A stretch of 39,723 nucleotides of DNA from Fibrobacter sp. Its GTDB lineage: Bacteria > Fibrobacterota > Fibrobacteria > Fibrobacterales > Fibrobacteraceae. The stretch spans positions 1-39,723 of the forward strand of contig JAEERM010000018.1 in the NCBI GenBank assembly GCA_016285835.1. The letters run 5' to 3'. The notes under the pieces are model-generated. The model searched no databases. It had not been told where the DNA came from and saw only the letters and a list, made by a program, of their open reading frames with translations. Made by a program: the position numbers and the translations under genes. Positions 30,725 to 39,079 of the stretch are shown one piece after another (the stretch's first letter is position 1; the number at the start of each line of letters is the position of its first letter).

Positions 30725-32845
30725 TTATTTCAGTATTACCTTCTGCACAAACTGCTGGCCGCCTTGTTTTACGACAAGCATTGCGGGGCCGCGGTAGTTG
30801 CTGCGCAGTTCAATGCGGTTCATCCCCTTGACCGCAGAGAATTCCTGGTGAGCTGTCACTTGGCCAATAGAGTTCAAGAGCATCACCGAGCCTACACCCG
30901 AACGAGCTGCCGTAAAGTTCGCGGCAACGAAGCCCTGGCCGACATCCAGACGAAGGCCCATAGCCTTTGCGACACGCGGCATACAGATTCCGGTCTTATC
31001 ACCCACAGAACTAGCACCCCAATCACCCGTAGTATTTGCCTGGATGAGTTCGCCCGAGGCAATACCTTCCAACGAGGGCTTGCTCTTGTTGAAGTTCTGC
31101 AGCGTATCGGCGGTACCGTCGGCCTTCCAGAGAAGCATATTGTCGAGGTACATGTCGCCGGTAAACTGCGTTCCGTACAAATTGATACCGATTGCATTCA
31201 TCTTGGTAATGTCGACAATCGCAAGTTTACCTTCGCCATCGCCGAATTCAATTTTATGGTTCGCTAGCGTAGTCAGGGTCGAGACGTTTCCGAGGCTCAC
31301 TTCTTTCCACTTCCATTCGCCAGACATATTGAACACAGACACGCTAGCCCAACCATCGGCACCGCAGCCTTCGCGGGTCGCATCGGTACACGGACCGGCA
31401 GACACCCCATCAACGCGCATATCAAACGAAATAGCGACATACTGGCTCCAGTCGGCATCGTTCAAATTGATGCGCATGGTGCCCGCTTCGCTCGTATCGG
31501 ACTGCACGGTTTTGTAAATGATGTGGAGAGCCTTATCGTCGGTCGAAACGCTTTCCTTGACAGTGGAATCGATTGTGTTGCCCGGGACACTCGCCTGGCC
31601 ATAGGCCTCGCGCATGGCGTTTAGGGTTTCCACATCGACGATGTCGCCCACGTTGCCACCGAACTTGTTGACCTGACGGCGAATAATCGTGAAGTTGCCA
31701 TCGCCTTCGTCACCGGTATCCCATACGCAGGGAACGAGACCGTTCTTCTTTGCCGAAGCGACCGTGTAGCCGTACCAAGCAGAACGCGCTTCGAGATGCG
31801 CCTTGAGGTTATCGCCGGAAAGGGCATTGAGACGCTTGACCGCACCCATCTCGCCAATCACGACCGGGATGCCATTGTCGTAGAAACGGGTCTTGAGTCC
31901 GCTAAACAGGTTGTCGATGGACTGTTTGGAACCGAGCGCCGTGCCGGAGCAAGTATGCGCAACATCGTTACCCGGAGTCTTGTCTTCCCAGTAATAGAAC
32001 ATCTTGCCCCAGTCTTCGTCACCGCCTGTCATGAGAGAGAACTGGTAAGGGTAAAAGTGGATTTCGGCCATGGTGTAGCCGGCGCCCGCCGGGTCTTCGG
32101 GGTACATCGAAGAAAGGAGCGGAGCCTTTTCGATTTCAGTACGCGGAGCCTGAACGACCACAATACGGGTAGCGTTGTTACCGCCAGTAGAGCGCACGGC
32201 CTTGAGGCACGCCTCGTGATAGCTCTTGAGCACCTGCATGCGGGCTTCGTCAAATGCCCACTGGCCATTGTCGGCCCCGCCATTCCACGGGTCGTTCACA
32301 CCGGGCTCGTTAGCGGATGCAAAAATCAGGTGTTCGTCATATTCGGCAAACTTGGTCGCAATCTGCTTCCAGTAGTTTTCCTGCTTAGCCGCAATCTCTG
32401 TCGCAACAACGGTCGTTTCGCCGCCCTTGTCAAAGCCCCGGCCATCAAACACGTGGTCTTCGAGCCAACCACCATCCCAGTGGCTGTTCAAAATGGCGTA
32501 CATGCCATTACCAATCACGAGATCGACAACCGTCTTGACGGAGTCAAGCCAGCCTGCGCTGATGGTGCCATTGGAGGCATGGGTATCCCATGCGCACGGG
32601 ATGCGGACGGTATTGAAACCAGCGTCCTTGATTGCCTTTACATAGGCTGCATCCGGAAACGGGTTACCCCATCCTGTGGGACCCCCTTGGTTGCCCGGAA
32701 CTTCCATCGTATTGCCGATGTTGTAGCCGAGGCCCATCTTTGGATAGATATCGACCGCTTTCGGGAGACTTTGCGCGTGCGTAAACACCGCAAGGGCAAG
32801 GGACGCCAAAATCACCGTACAACGTGAGACGTGATTGTATTTCAT
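30725..32845 (-). CDS. Glycoside hydrolase family 5 endoglucanase with C-terminal binding-type and T9SS-type domains
   Basis: GH5 cellulases cleave beta-1,4-glucan with retention. ATG 32845 has AAAGGA upstream and gives 706 aa with signal peptide MKYNHVSRCTVILASLALAVFTHA. Catalytic residues fit: acid/base E180 in FASANEPG and nucleophile E332 in VIGEMGA; other markers are GYNIGNTME, FNTVRIPCAWD and LNSHWDGGW. After the TIM barrel (about 25-400), residues about 420-590 form a jelly-roll-like module (TMRINLNDADWSQYVAISFDMR ... MYLDNMLLWKADG), possibly a carbohydrate-binding domain. The C-terminus ends MLVVKQGGQQFVQKVILK, a T9SS-type sorting domain. A CRP/FNR-like palindrome lies about 140 bp upstream of the start. 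Confidence 0.93.
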   Translation of the reverse strand: MKYNHVSRCTVILASLALAVFTHAQSLPKAVDIYPKMGLGYNIGNTMEVPGNQGGPTGWGNPFPDAAYVKAIKDAGFNTVRIPCAWDTHASNGTISAGWLDSVKTVVDLVIGNGMYAILNSHWDGGWLEDHVFDGRGFDKGGETTVVATEIAAKQENYWKQIATKFAEYDEHLIFASANEPGVNDPWNGGADNGQWAFDEARMQVLKSYHEACLKAVRSTGGNNATRIVVVQAPRTEIEKAPLLSSMYPEDPAGAGYTMAEIHFYPYQFSLMTGGDEDWGKMFYYWEDKTPGNDVAHTCSGTALGSKQSIDNLFSGLKTRFYDNGIPVVIGEMGAVKRLNALSGDNLKAHLEARSAWYGYTVASAKKNGLVPCVWDTGDEGDGNFTIIRRQVNKFGGNVGDIVDVETLNAMREAYGQASVPGNTIDSTVKESVSTDDKALHIIYKTVQSDTSEAGTMRINLNDADWSQYVAISFDMRVDGVSAGPCTDATREGCGADGWASVSVFNMSGEWKWKEVSLGNVSTLTTLANHKIEFGDGEGKLAIVDITKMNAIGINLYGTQFTGDMYLDNMLLWKADGTADTLQNFNKSKPSLEGIASGELIQANTTGDWGASSVGDKTGICMPRVAKAMGLRLDVGQGFVAANFTAARSGVGSVMLLNSIGQVTAHQEFSAVKGMNRIELRSNYRGPAMLVVKQGGQQFVQKVILK

Positions 32846-32981
32846 AGTTGATCCTTTTTTATTTATATACCAAAACATCCATAGGGACACACCCAAAGGA
32901 TCTCACCACCATTCATAAATCTAAACTGATAATGGCCCAGCAAATCCATATTTATTACATACAGAATGGTTTACTGGCCAA

Positions 32982-33001
32982 AGTGTGAAATAAATCACAC
33001 T
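32982..33001. promoter_or_regulatory. CRP/FNR-family-like binding site upstream of the GH5 gene
   Basis: AGTGTGA (32982-32988), AATAAA, TCACACT (32995-33001): a perfect 7-bp inverted repeat containing the E. coli CRP half-sites TGTGA-N6-TCACA. It lies 137-156 bp upstream of the GH5 start, in the gap after polA. No U-run follows on either strand, so it is not a good terminator. Confidence 0.65.
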
Positions 33002-33033
33002 AGGGGCATTTCTACAAAGCAACAATCGAACGC

Positions 33034-35844
33034 TTAATGCGCTTCGAGCCAGTTTTCGCCAAAGCCCACACTCGCCACAAGCGGCACCTTGAGCAGCATG
33101 GCCCCTTCCATTTCGGTTTTCACCATCTGGGCCATTGCATCCACCTGATCGCGAGGACATTCAAAAACAAGTTCGTCGTGAACTTGCAACATCATGCGGA
33201 GCGGGAGGTTTTCGTCGTTGATGCGCTTCTGGATGCGAATCATCGCAATCTTGATGAGGTCGGCGGCGGAGCCCTGCACAGGCGTATTCACTGCCATGCG
33301 TTCGGCCATCTGCGACTCCATACGATCGGAACTGTCGATACCCGCAATATAGCGGCGGCGACCAGATAAGGTTTCCACATAACCGTCGCGGTGGGCAGAA
33401 GTCTTGATATCTTCGATGTATTGTTGCACACCTTGATACATTCCAAAATAGCCCTCGATGAAATCCCTGGCCTGCCCCATCGGGATTTTCAAATCACGGG
33501 AAAGGCGGAAAGCAGTCATGCCGTAAAGCACGCCGAAGTTCACCACCTTTGCATCACGGCGCATGTCGCTCGTAACGTCATTAATGTCCACCCCGTAAAT
33601 TGCGGCAGCAGTGCGGGCATGGATATCTATGCCTTCTTTGTAACTTTCGATAAGTGCCGCATCTCCGCTCAGGTGCGCAAGCATGCGGAGCTCGATTTGC
33701 GAGTAGTCCACAGCGAGAATCACATTGTCCTTGCCCTGCGGGATGAAGGCTGCACGGATTTTCTTGCCCAAGTCGCTACGCACGGGGATGTTCTGCAAGT
33801 TCGGATCGCGGCTGGAAAGGCGACCCGTCGCGGTACCCCACTGGATAAAACTCGTGTGGATACGCTTGGTTTCCGGATTCACCAGCGTCGGAAGCACCGT
33901 AATATAAGTGCTTTGCATCTTCTTGAGTTCGCGATACTCAATAACGGAGAAGACAATCGGGTGCGGGGCCTTGTAGCTGAGTTCCTCAAGCACAACCGCA
34001 TCGGTACTCCTCTTCTTGATTTCGGGGAGGCCGAGCGTATCGAAAAGCACTTCGCCGAGCTGCTTGGGAGAGCCGATGTTGAACTCGAAGCCCGCCATGT
34101 CGCAGATTTCTTTTTCCAGTTTTTCAATGCGGTGCTGCAATTCCTGCTCCAGCACCTTGAGGGCAGGCACATCAATAGCGACACCGACCGTTTCCATCTG
34201 GTAGAGAACTTTCAACAGAGGCATTTCCTGTTCAAAGAAATACTTCACATAGTCAAATTTTTCAAGGTCCTTCTTCAGCGGTTCCCACAAGCGAAGCGTA
34301 TAGACAGCATCCTCGGCGCCATATTCCGTTGCATCCTTGATAGGCGTGCGGTTGAACGTAATCTGGTTCTTGCCACGCCCGATGAGATTTTCAATCGGAA
34401 TCATCTCGTGCTGCAAGCGTTGCATCACTTGGTTATCGAGCCCGAGGCCGGATTGTCCCGGAGAGAGCATCCATGCAGCAATGAGCGTGTCGATGATGTT
34501 TGCCTTGTCGATGTCGGCCTGCGGAATCTTGAAGGCGCGAGCGAGCACATGCAAGTCAAATTTTGCATTGTGGAAAACTAGTTCGCGCGGTGATTGAATT
34601 AAATCTCTGAACCAATCCTTCGCCTTGTTAAAATCGAAATTGCCGTTCTTCCCGACCGGGAGCGGGAAGCCGATTTCGTCGGAATGTCCAAGCGGGACAT
34701 AATAGCCCTTCGTCACCTTGCCATTGTCGTCGGCAGCGGCAAGGCACAGTCCCACCAAATTACATTGCATTGGATCAAGGCCATCCGTCTCTGTATCAAC
34801 ACCGACGATAGATGCAGCGGAAAATTCAGCCTTCATCTGTTCAAAAGTCTTATCGTTGTCAACGCATATATAGGTCGGCAATTCATCGACAGGGAAACTG
34901 GCGCGTTCCGCCCCTTCTCCAGAAGCCTCGCCGTCCATGCCTTCACGCACAAAGCCGGTCTTGCTCGGAATGTTTTCGAGCAATCGCAATAGGCTATTGA
35001 TTTCGTGTTCCTTGAACATCGTAGCAAGCGTATCCACATGCAGGCCGTTATACTCCAGCGCATCCAAATTCCCGCTAAAGGCGCGCTTGGTCTGGAGCGT
35101 CACCAGTTCACGGCTCAAAAAAGCCTTCTCGCGATTGTTCGCCAAGTTGTCGTGCAAACCTTTCTTTGTAATCTTATCCAAGTTCGCGTACAGGTTGTCC
35201 ATGTCGCCGTAATCGTTCAACAACCGGATGGCAGTCTTGGGCCCCACCTTCGGCACGCCGGGAACGTTGTCGCTCGCATCACCCATGAGAGCCAAGTAGT
35301 CGCGGATTTTCTCCGGCGGCAGGCCATATTTTTCAAGCACTTGTTCTGGGCCAAAATCAATACCATCGGCACCCTTCGTCAAGTGGAAAAGGTGAATTTT
35401 GTCGCTTACGATTTGCGACATATCCTTGTCTTTGCTCAAGATGACCACGTGATCAAAACCCGCTTCAACGGCTGCCGTAGCGGTACTCGCCATCACGTCG
35501 TCCGCCTCGTAACCCGGCTCCGAGAGCAAAGGAATGCCACTCGCCTCAAGGCTTTCACCAAGGAGCGGCATCTGGGCAGCCATCTCCTCGGGCATGGGTC
35601 CACGATTCGCCTTGTAGTCGGGATAGAGGTCGTGCCGGAAAGTCTTCGTGTGGGCAACATCGCGCGCAATCGCAAAATGCGTCGGCTTGTGCTTCGCGAG
35701 GATACGGAGGACTGCACCCCAGTAGCCGTGCATCATCGAGACCTCTTCACCCTGGCTGTTCTTGAGCGGGTTTTGCGAGTAAGCGTAGAACATGCGGAAC
35801 GCGAGCGCGTAGGAGTCGAGCAGGAGCAAATTTTTTTCGGCCAT
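33034..35844 (-). CDS. polA: DNA polymerase I
   Basis: Pol I fills gaps and removes RNA primers in replication and repair. ATG 35844 gives 936 aa (MAEKNLLLLDSYALAFR). The three domains are all present: 5'-3' exonuclease (about 1-290, with SKDKDMSQIV and the helix-hairpin-helix GDASDNVPGVPKVGPKTA); 3'-5' exonuclease (about 335-530) with intact ExoI DTETDGL, ExoII FHNAKFDLHVL and ExoIII YGAEDAVYTL, so proofreading is probably active; and polymerase (about 540-936) with DYSQIELRMLAHLSGD (motif A), RRDAKVVNFGVLYG (motif B) and QVHDELVFEC (motif C). No strong ribosome binding site is seen; the longer in-frame extension to 35922 is hydrophobic and not part of the family. Confidence 0.97.
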   Translation of the reverse strand: MAEKNLLLLDSYALAFRMFYAYSQNPLKNSQGEEVSMMHGYWGAVLRILAKHKPTHFAIARDVAHTKTFRHDLYPDYKANRGPMPEEMAAQMPLLGESLEASGIPLLSEPGYEADDVMASTATAAVEAGFDHVVILSKDKDMSQIVSDKIHLFHLTKGADGIDFGPEQVLEKYGLPPEKIRDYLALMGDASDNVPGVPKVGPKTAIRLLNDYGDMDNLYANLDKITKKGLHDNLANNREKAFLSRELVTLQTKRAFSGNLDALEYNGLHVDTLATMFKEHEINSLLRLLENIPSKTGFVREGMDGEASGEGAERASFPVDELPTYICVDNDKTFEQMKAEFSAASIVGVDTETDGLDPMQCNLVGLCLAAADDNGKVTKGYYVPLGHSDEIGFPLPVGKNGNFDFNKAKDWFRDLIQSPRELVFHNAKFDLHVLARAFKIPQADIDKANIIDTLIAAWMLSPGQSGLGLDNQVMQRLQHEMIPIENLIGRGKNQITFNRTPIKDATEYGAEDAVYTLRLWEPLKKDLEKFDYVKYFFEQEMPLLKVLYQMETVGVAIDVPALKVLEQELQHRIEKLEKEICDMAGFEFNIGSPKQLGEVLFDTLGLPEIKKRSTDAVVLEELSYKAPHPIVFSVIEYRELKKMQSTYITVLPTLVNPETKRIHTSFIQWGTATGRLSSRDPNLQNIPVRSDLGKKIRAAFIPQGKDNVILAVDYSQIELRMLAHLSGDAALIESYKEGIDIHARTAAAIYGVDINDVTSDMRRDAKVVNFGVLYGMTAFRLSRDLKIPMGQARDFIEGYFGMYQGVQQYIEDIKTSAHRDGYVETLSGRRRYIAGIDSSDRMESQMAERMAVNTPVQGSAADLIKIAMIRIQKRINDENLPLRMMLQVHDELVFECPRDQVDAMAQMVKTEMEGAMLLKVPLVASVGFGENWLEAH

Positions 35845-36006
35845 ATACCCAATGTAGAAAAAGGCGATGCGAAGATATGCTAGGTAGACAACAGGTTTGT
35901 ACACCCCCAAGAGCGCAAACAAACCTTTACAAAGATGTTTTTTCCACTTCCTGCAACATTCCGCCTAATTGTTAAGAAAAATTTACCTTTTCTTTGTATT
36001 ACATTC

Positions 36007-36020
36007 GTGATTTTAATCAC
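36007..36020. promoter_or_regulatory. CRP/FNR-family-like binding site upstream of the small lipoprotein
   Basis: GTGA (36007-36010), TTTTAA, TCAC (36017-36020): same half-sites and spacing as the site at 32982-33001. A TATATG/TTAGAT stretch immediately right of it may be the -10, which would put the site over the -35 region. Confidence 0.5.
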
Positions 36021-36060
36021 TTTATATGTTAGATTAGGGCTTTGGTGAGATGAGGTTCGG

Positions 36061-36318
36061 ATGAAAACGCGAATTTATAAATTCTTAGCGCTATTCTTTG
36101 TTGCAACTACAAGCATCACTTGCGGTGATGCGGACGAAGCGATAGAAGCCATATCTTCGGCAAATCGTCATCAGGTGGCGAAAGATATCGATCTCTTCAA
36201 ATTTGAGTGCGATATCGCCGAAGACGGCACAACTGTTTTTATCGGCGAGACAAACGAAGTTGTCGTTTGCCAATATGATGAATATCTAGACGATTGGGGA
36301 TGGATTCCCCAAAACTAA
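36061..36318 (+). CDS. Small lipoprotein, 85 aa
   Basis: The function is unknown. A signal peptide with lipobox SITC (Cys about 21) follows a basic start MKTRIYKFLALFF. The mature part of 65 residues is acidic, with two further Cys (FECDIAEDG and VVVCQYDE) that could form a disulfide, and ends LDDWGWIPQN. GAGG about 7 bases upstream of the ATG supports the start. Its stop overlaps the end of the convergent NAD(P)HX repair gene by 4 bp, so no terminator fits between them. Confidence 0.7.
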   Translation: MKTRIYKFLALFFVATTSITCGDADEAIEAISSANRHQVAKDIDLFKFECDIAEDGTTVFIGETNEVVVCQYDEYLDDWGWIPQN

Positions 36319-37979
36319 ATCACATTGTAGATATTTTTAATGATGTCACTCGGGAGCATTGCATAAGCTCCCATTTTTTCGCGGGCTAAACGGCCCGCTT
36401 TTTGATGTACAAGAGCACCAAGTACAGCAGCCTCTGCCGTGCCAAGCCCTTGAGCAAGGAACGAAGTAATAATACCCGTAAGCACGTCACCGGAACCGCC
36501 CTTGGCAAGGCCCGAATTGCAAGCCGGCACCACGTAGACACGCCCGTCGGGAATGGCGACGAATGTCGGCGCCCCCTTCAAGAGCAAAACCTTATTCGTA
36601 ATCCGGGCAATATCACGTAAACGGGCAGGGATATCGATGCTGCTGGCAGGAAGGGGGCCAAAAAGCCTTTCAAATTCCCGACGGTGCGGCGTAAGGACAC
36701 CCGGAATTGTAATCCCACGCAAAAAAGATGCCGCTCCCGACGTGGTACTTGCAACGGTCTTGTTGAGAGAGGCTATCGCGTTCAATGCATCGGCATCGAT
36801 GACCATCGGGCATTTGATTTGCGGGAGCAGTTCAAGGACGGCATCACGAGTACATTCTGCACCAGATAACCCCGGCCCGATTGCAAACGCCTGACAATGT
36901 TTTGCCTTCTCAAGAATCTGCGGAATATGTGCCGGAGCAAGCGCCATTGCGCGATCATCGACAGAGTCGGCATCCTGGCCGGCCATGTCTTGCAAGTTAC
37001 AGAAAACGGGTTCCGAAAGTTTCGCCTGCAACACGGGCATGACCGCTTCCGGGCTGGCAAGCGTCACAAGGCCAGCACCGCTGCGGAGCGCAGCCCGAGT
37101 GCAAAGCACTGCGGCCCCCGGCATATTTCCCGAACCCGCAACAATCATGGCGCAACCCTGCTCGCGTTTGTCACCCCATTCGTCCCGTTCCGGCAACAAT
37201 TGGGGTATCAGGGATTCTGTCGCCAGATAAATTTTTTCGTCGAATTTGCAGACAAGCGAATCCGGATAAGCAAGCGGAGCGACAATGGGCCGACCAAAAA
37301 ACATCCCCCCTTCGCGAATGTACGCGTCAAGCCGGGGGAATCCGAACAACATCGTTTCCACGGCGTTGATACAGGGTTCTCGGCGCACATGCTCGCGTGA
37401 GTCATAACCGGTGGGGGCGTCTGCCGCGACAACCGGGACATTCCAGTCCCCGATGTCGCGGACTGCGGCCGCATACAATTCCCGCAATTCACCGGAGGCG
37501 CCATTTCCGAGCATGCAATCCACGACCAGCGAAAAATATGCACCCGTTCCGGCCGGTGCATAGGCGACAAGCCTTCCGCCCGCCAGTACAAAATCATCCA
37601 AAGCCAACTTTGCTTCGTTCTTGAACTTTTCGGCGGCGGCAAGCGAATACACGGTGCAAGGGATACCCGCTTCAATCAGCAGTTTCGCGAGCACTAGCCC
37701 ATCTCCCCCATTATTGCCCCCGCCTACAAAGACCGCAACCGCCTTGCGCGGCGCCCCCTGCCCGGGCGCGCCATCCATATTTCCTAGAACATCCACGACA
37801 TGCTGGTAAAGCGCAGCACCCGCCTGCTTCATGAGGCGATAGCCGGCATCGACAGCCGTAGAGCCGTCCCCAGCATCACGTGCCATTTCTTCTTTCGTTG
37901 CAGCGTCAAGCGCACGCATCGCGTCGGTGGAAAGTACAGGCGGGAGTTCACGGTAATTGAATTGTTCCAAGAGCTTCAT
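36315..37979 (-). CDS. nnr: Bifunctional NAD(P)H-hydrate epimerase / ADP-dependent NAD(P)H-hydrate dehydratase
   Basis: The enzyme repairs damaged NAD(P)H: the N-terminal epimerase interconverts R- and S-NADHX, and the C-terminal kinase-like dehydratase restores NADH using ADP. This 554-aa protein has both halves. YjeF-N (about 1-250) shows VFVGGGNNGGDGLVLAKLL and VVAADAPTGYDS. The dehydratase (about 270-554) shows IVAGSGNMPGAAVLC, the DADALNAIA and LTPHRREFERL segments, and NSGLAKGGSGDVLTGII. Its length matches E. coli Nnr (YjeF). No clear ribosome binding site precedes ATG 37979; a TATATAGA sequence 8-16 bases upstream could be a -10 for a very short leader. Confidence 0.95.
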   Translation of the reverse strand: MKLLEQFNYRELPPVLSTDAMRALDAATKEEMARDAGDGSTAVDAGYRLMKQAGAALYQHVVDVLGNMDGAPGQGAPRKAVAVFVGGGNNGGDGLVLAKLLIEAGIPCTVYSLAAAEKFKNEAKLALDDFVLAGGRLVAYAPAGTGAYFSLVVDCMLGNGASGELRELYAAAVRDIGDWNVPVVAADAPTGYDSREHVRREPCINAVETMLFGFPRLDAYIREGGMFFGRPIVAPLAYPDSLVCKFDEKIYLATESLIPQLLPERDEWGDKREQGCAMIVAGSGNMPGAAVLCTRAALRSGAGLVTLASPEAVMPVLQAKLSEPVFCNLQDMAGQDADSVDDRAMALAPAHIPQILEKAKHCQAFAIGPGLSGAECTRDAVLELLPQIKCPMVIDADALNAIASLNKTVASTTSGAASFLRGITIPGVLTPHRREFERLFGPLPASSIDIPARLRDIARITNKVLLLKGAPTFVAIPDGRVYVVPACNSGLAKGGSGDVLTGIITSFLAQGLGTAEAAVLGALVHQKAGRLAREKMGAYAMLPSDIIKNIYNVI

Positions 37980-37994
37980 GCCACTAATCTATAT

Positions 37995-38018
37995 AAAAAA
38001 GGAACCCTCGCGGGCCCC
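37995..38018 (-). terminator. Terminator of the 38-kb lipoprotein gene (recurrent type)
   Basis: Read on the minus strand: GGGGCCC, loop GCGA, GGGTTCC with two G-T pairs, then six Ts. Close relative of the terminators at 11034-11057 and 11953-11977. Confidence 0.85.
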
Positions 38019-38042
38019 TTTCCTGAAAATTCGCGCTTTGCG

Positions 38043-38966
38043 CTATTCCTCGGATTTTTTTCGCTTATAGATATTACCATTTTCATCCTTGAGCATATCC
38101 TTATAATCGTAACGATTACCATCTTCGCACAAATAGTAAGAAGAACAGTTTTGCCACTCATAGTAACCTTCACAAGTAGGCACCGATATAGCATACGAAG
38201 TTCCCAAAGCATGCGAAGCTGCATTACATCCCGTATCAAGCTTCATCTCATACATTTGCTTGCAAAGGACAGTCGAATCATTGGCCAACACATGAGGATT
38301 CTCCGTACTTGCCTCTGCATCTGCTATCATTTTTGCGCAATCTTCTTCTGCAGGTACACATCCAACGTCAAAATTACGCATTGAACACTGAATAATCGTA
38401 TCGCCGCTCAAGGAAAACTCTCGATTATTAGGATATACCATTCCGTTGTCACATGCAAACGTGTTCACAGGGTATTCCCAACAGGTGATAGGTCCCTCGC
38501 CAGAACGAGGTGGTGCCGCTTGAGGATTCGGCTTGTCCATTTGCGGTTCTGGACGGAACGAAGAACAAGAAGCCTGAGAATAGTATTGCGATTTTTTGCA
38601 ATGAACCGAAGGATGGAGCCACAGCGTATAGGGATATGTTTCTGAGGAACTTGAAACGTCTGTTAGCGATTTGGAACTGCTCGAAGCCACACTGGAAGAG
38701 GATGATTCCTGATTTTTTGAACTACTCGAAATGCCGATGGAGACGGAATCTTCCTGAATTTTAGAACTACTCGAAATCTCTTGAGTTTTGGAGCTACTTG
38801 ATAAAGAACTGCTCGATATTTCAGTCACAACCTCGGAACTGGACGAAACTTCGTCGGGCGCACTGATTTCAACAGCGGTATTACTGCTTGAATCGTTGTT
38901 GCAAGCCACCCAAAAAGCGAGTGCAACACATAAGACAATGTTACGATAGCACATTCGGGCAGGCAT
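38043..38966 (-). CDS. Lipoprotein with long poly-Ser linker (paralogue of the protein at 11151-11921)
   Basis: ATG 38966 is chosen because GGAG lies 6 bases upstream; it gives 307 aa (MPARMCYRNIVLC...). The lipobox is FWVAC, followed by NNDSSS. A linker of about 95 residues is mostly runs of SSSS separated by short K/E/Q segments (SSSSKTQEISSSSKIQE). The mature domain starts YPYTLWLHPSVHCK and ends CEDGNRYDYKDMLKDENGNIYKRK, both matching the 11-kb lipoprotein, with many Cys between. The function is unknown. Linker length differs strongly from the paralogue, as expected for repeat-driven change. Confidence 0.8.
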   Translation of the reverse strand: MPARMCYRNIVLCVALAFWVACNNDSSSNTAVEISAPDEVSSSSEVVTEISSSSLSSSSKTQEISSSSKIQEDSVSIGISSSSKNQESSSSSVASSSSKSLTDVSSSSETYPYTLWLHPSVHCKKSQYYSQASCSSFRPEPQMDKPNPQAAPPRSGEGPITCWEYPVNTFACDNGMVYPNNREFSLSGDTIIQCSMRNFDVGCVPAEEDCAKMIADAEASTENPHVLANDSTVLCKQMYEMKLDTGCNAASHALGTSYAISVPTCEGYYEWQNCSSYYLCEDGNRYDYKDMLKDENGNIYKRKKSEE

Positions 38967-39021
38967 AAGTTTCTCCAAATTCAACAGCAATTTCTCCCCT
39001 TATTAATATATACTCAAAACA

Positions 39022-39053
39022 TAAAAAAGGACTCCCCCAATCTAGGGGAATCC
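39022..39053 (-). terminator. Terminator of the GH10-like gene
   Basis: On the minus strand GGATTCCCC (39053-39045) pairs with GGGGAGTCC (39037-39029), and a T6 run follows. Confidence 0.8.
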
Positions 39054-39079
39054 TCTTTTGTTCAAATTTATCAACAATT

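Noticed and set aside
32982..33001. Palindrome considered as the polA terminator
   Set aside because: The hairpin is followed on the minus strand by TTGGCC rather than a T-run, and its half-sites match the CRP consensus; an operator is the better reading.
33391..34581. 396-codon open frame opposite polA
   Set aside because: Lies within the exonuclease and polymerase domains of polA in the antisense frame; no independent signals.
38660..38860. Repeats in the poly-Ser linker considered as a separate repeat element
   Set aside because: The repetition is explained by in-frame serine codon runs of the lipoprotein linker.
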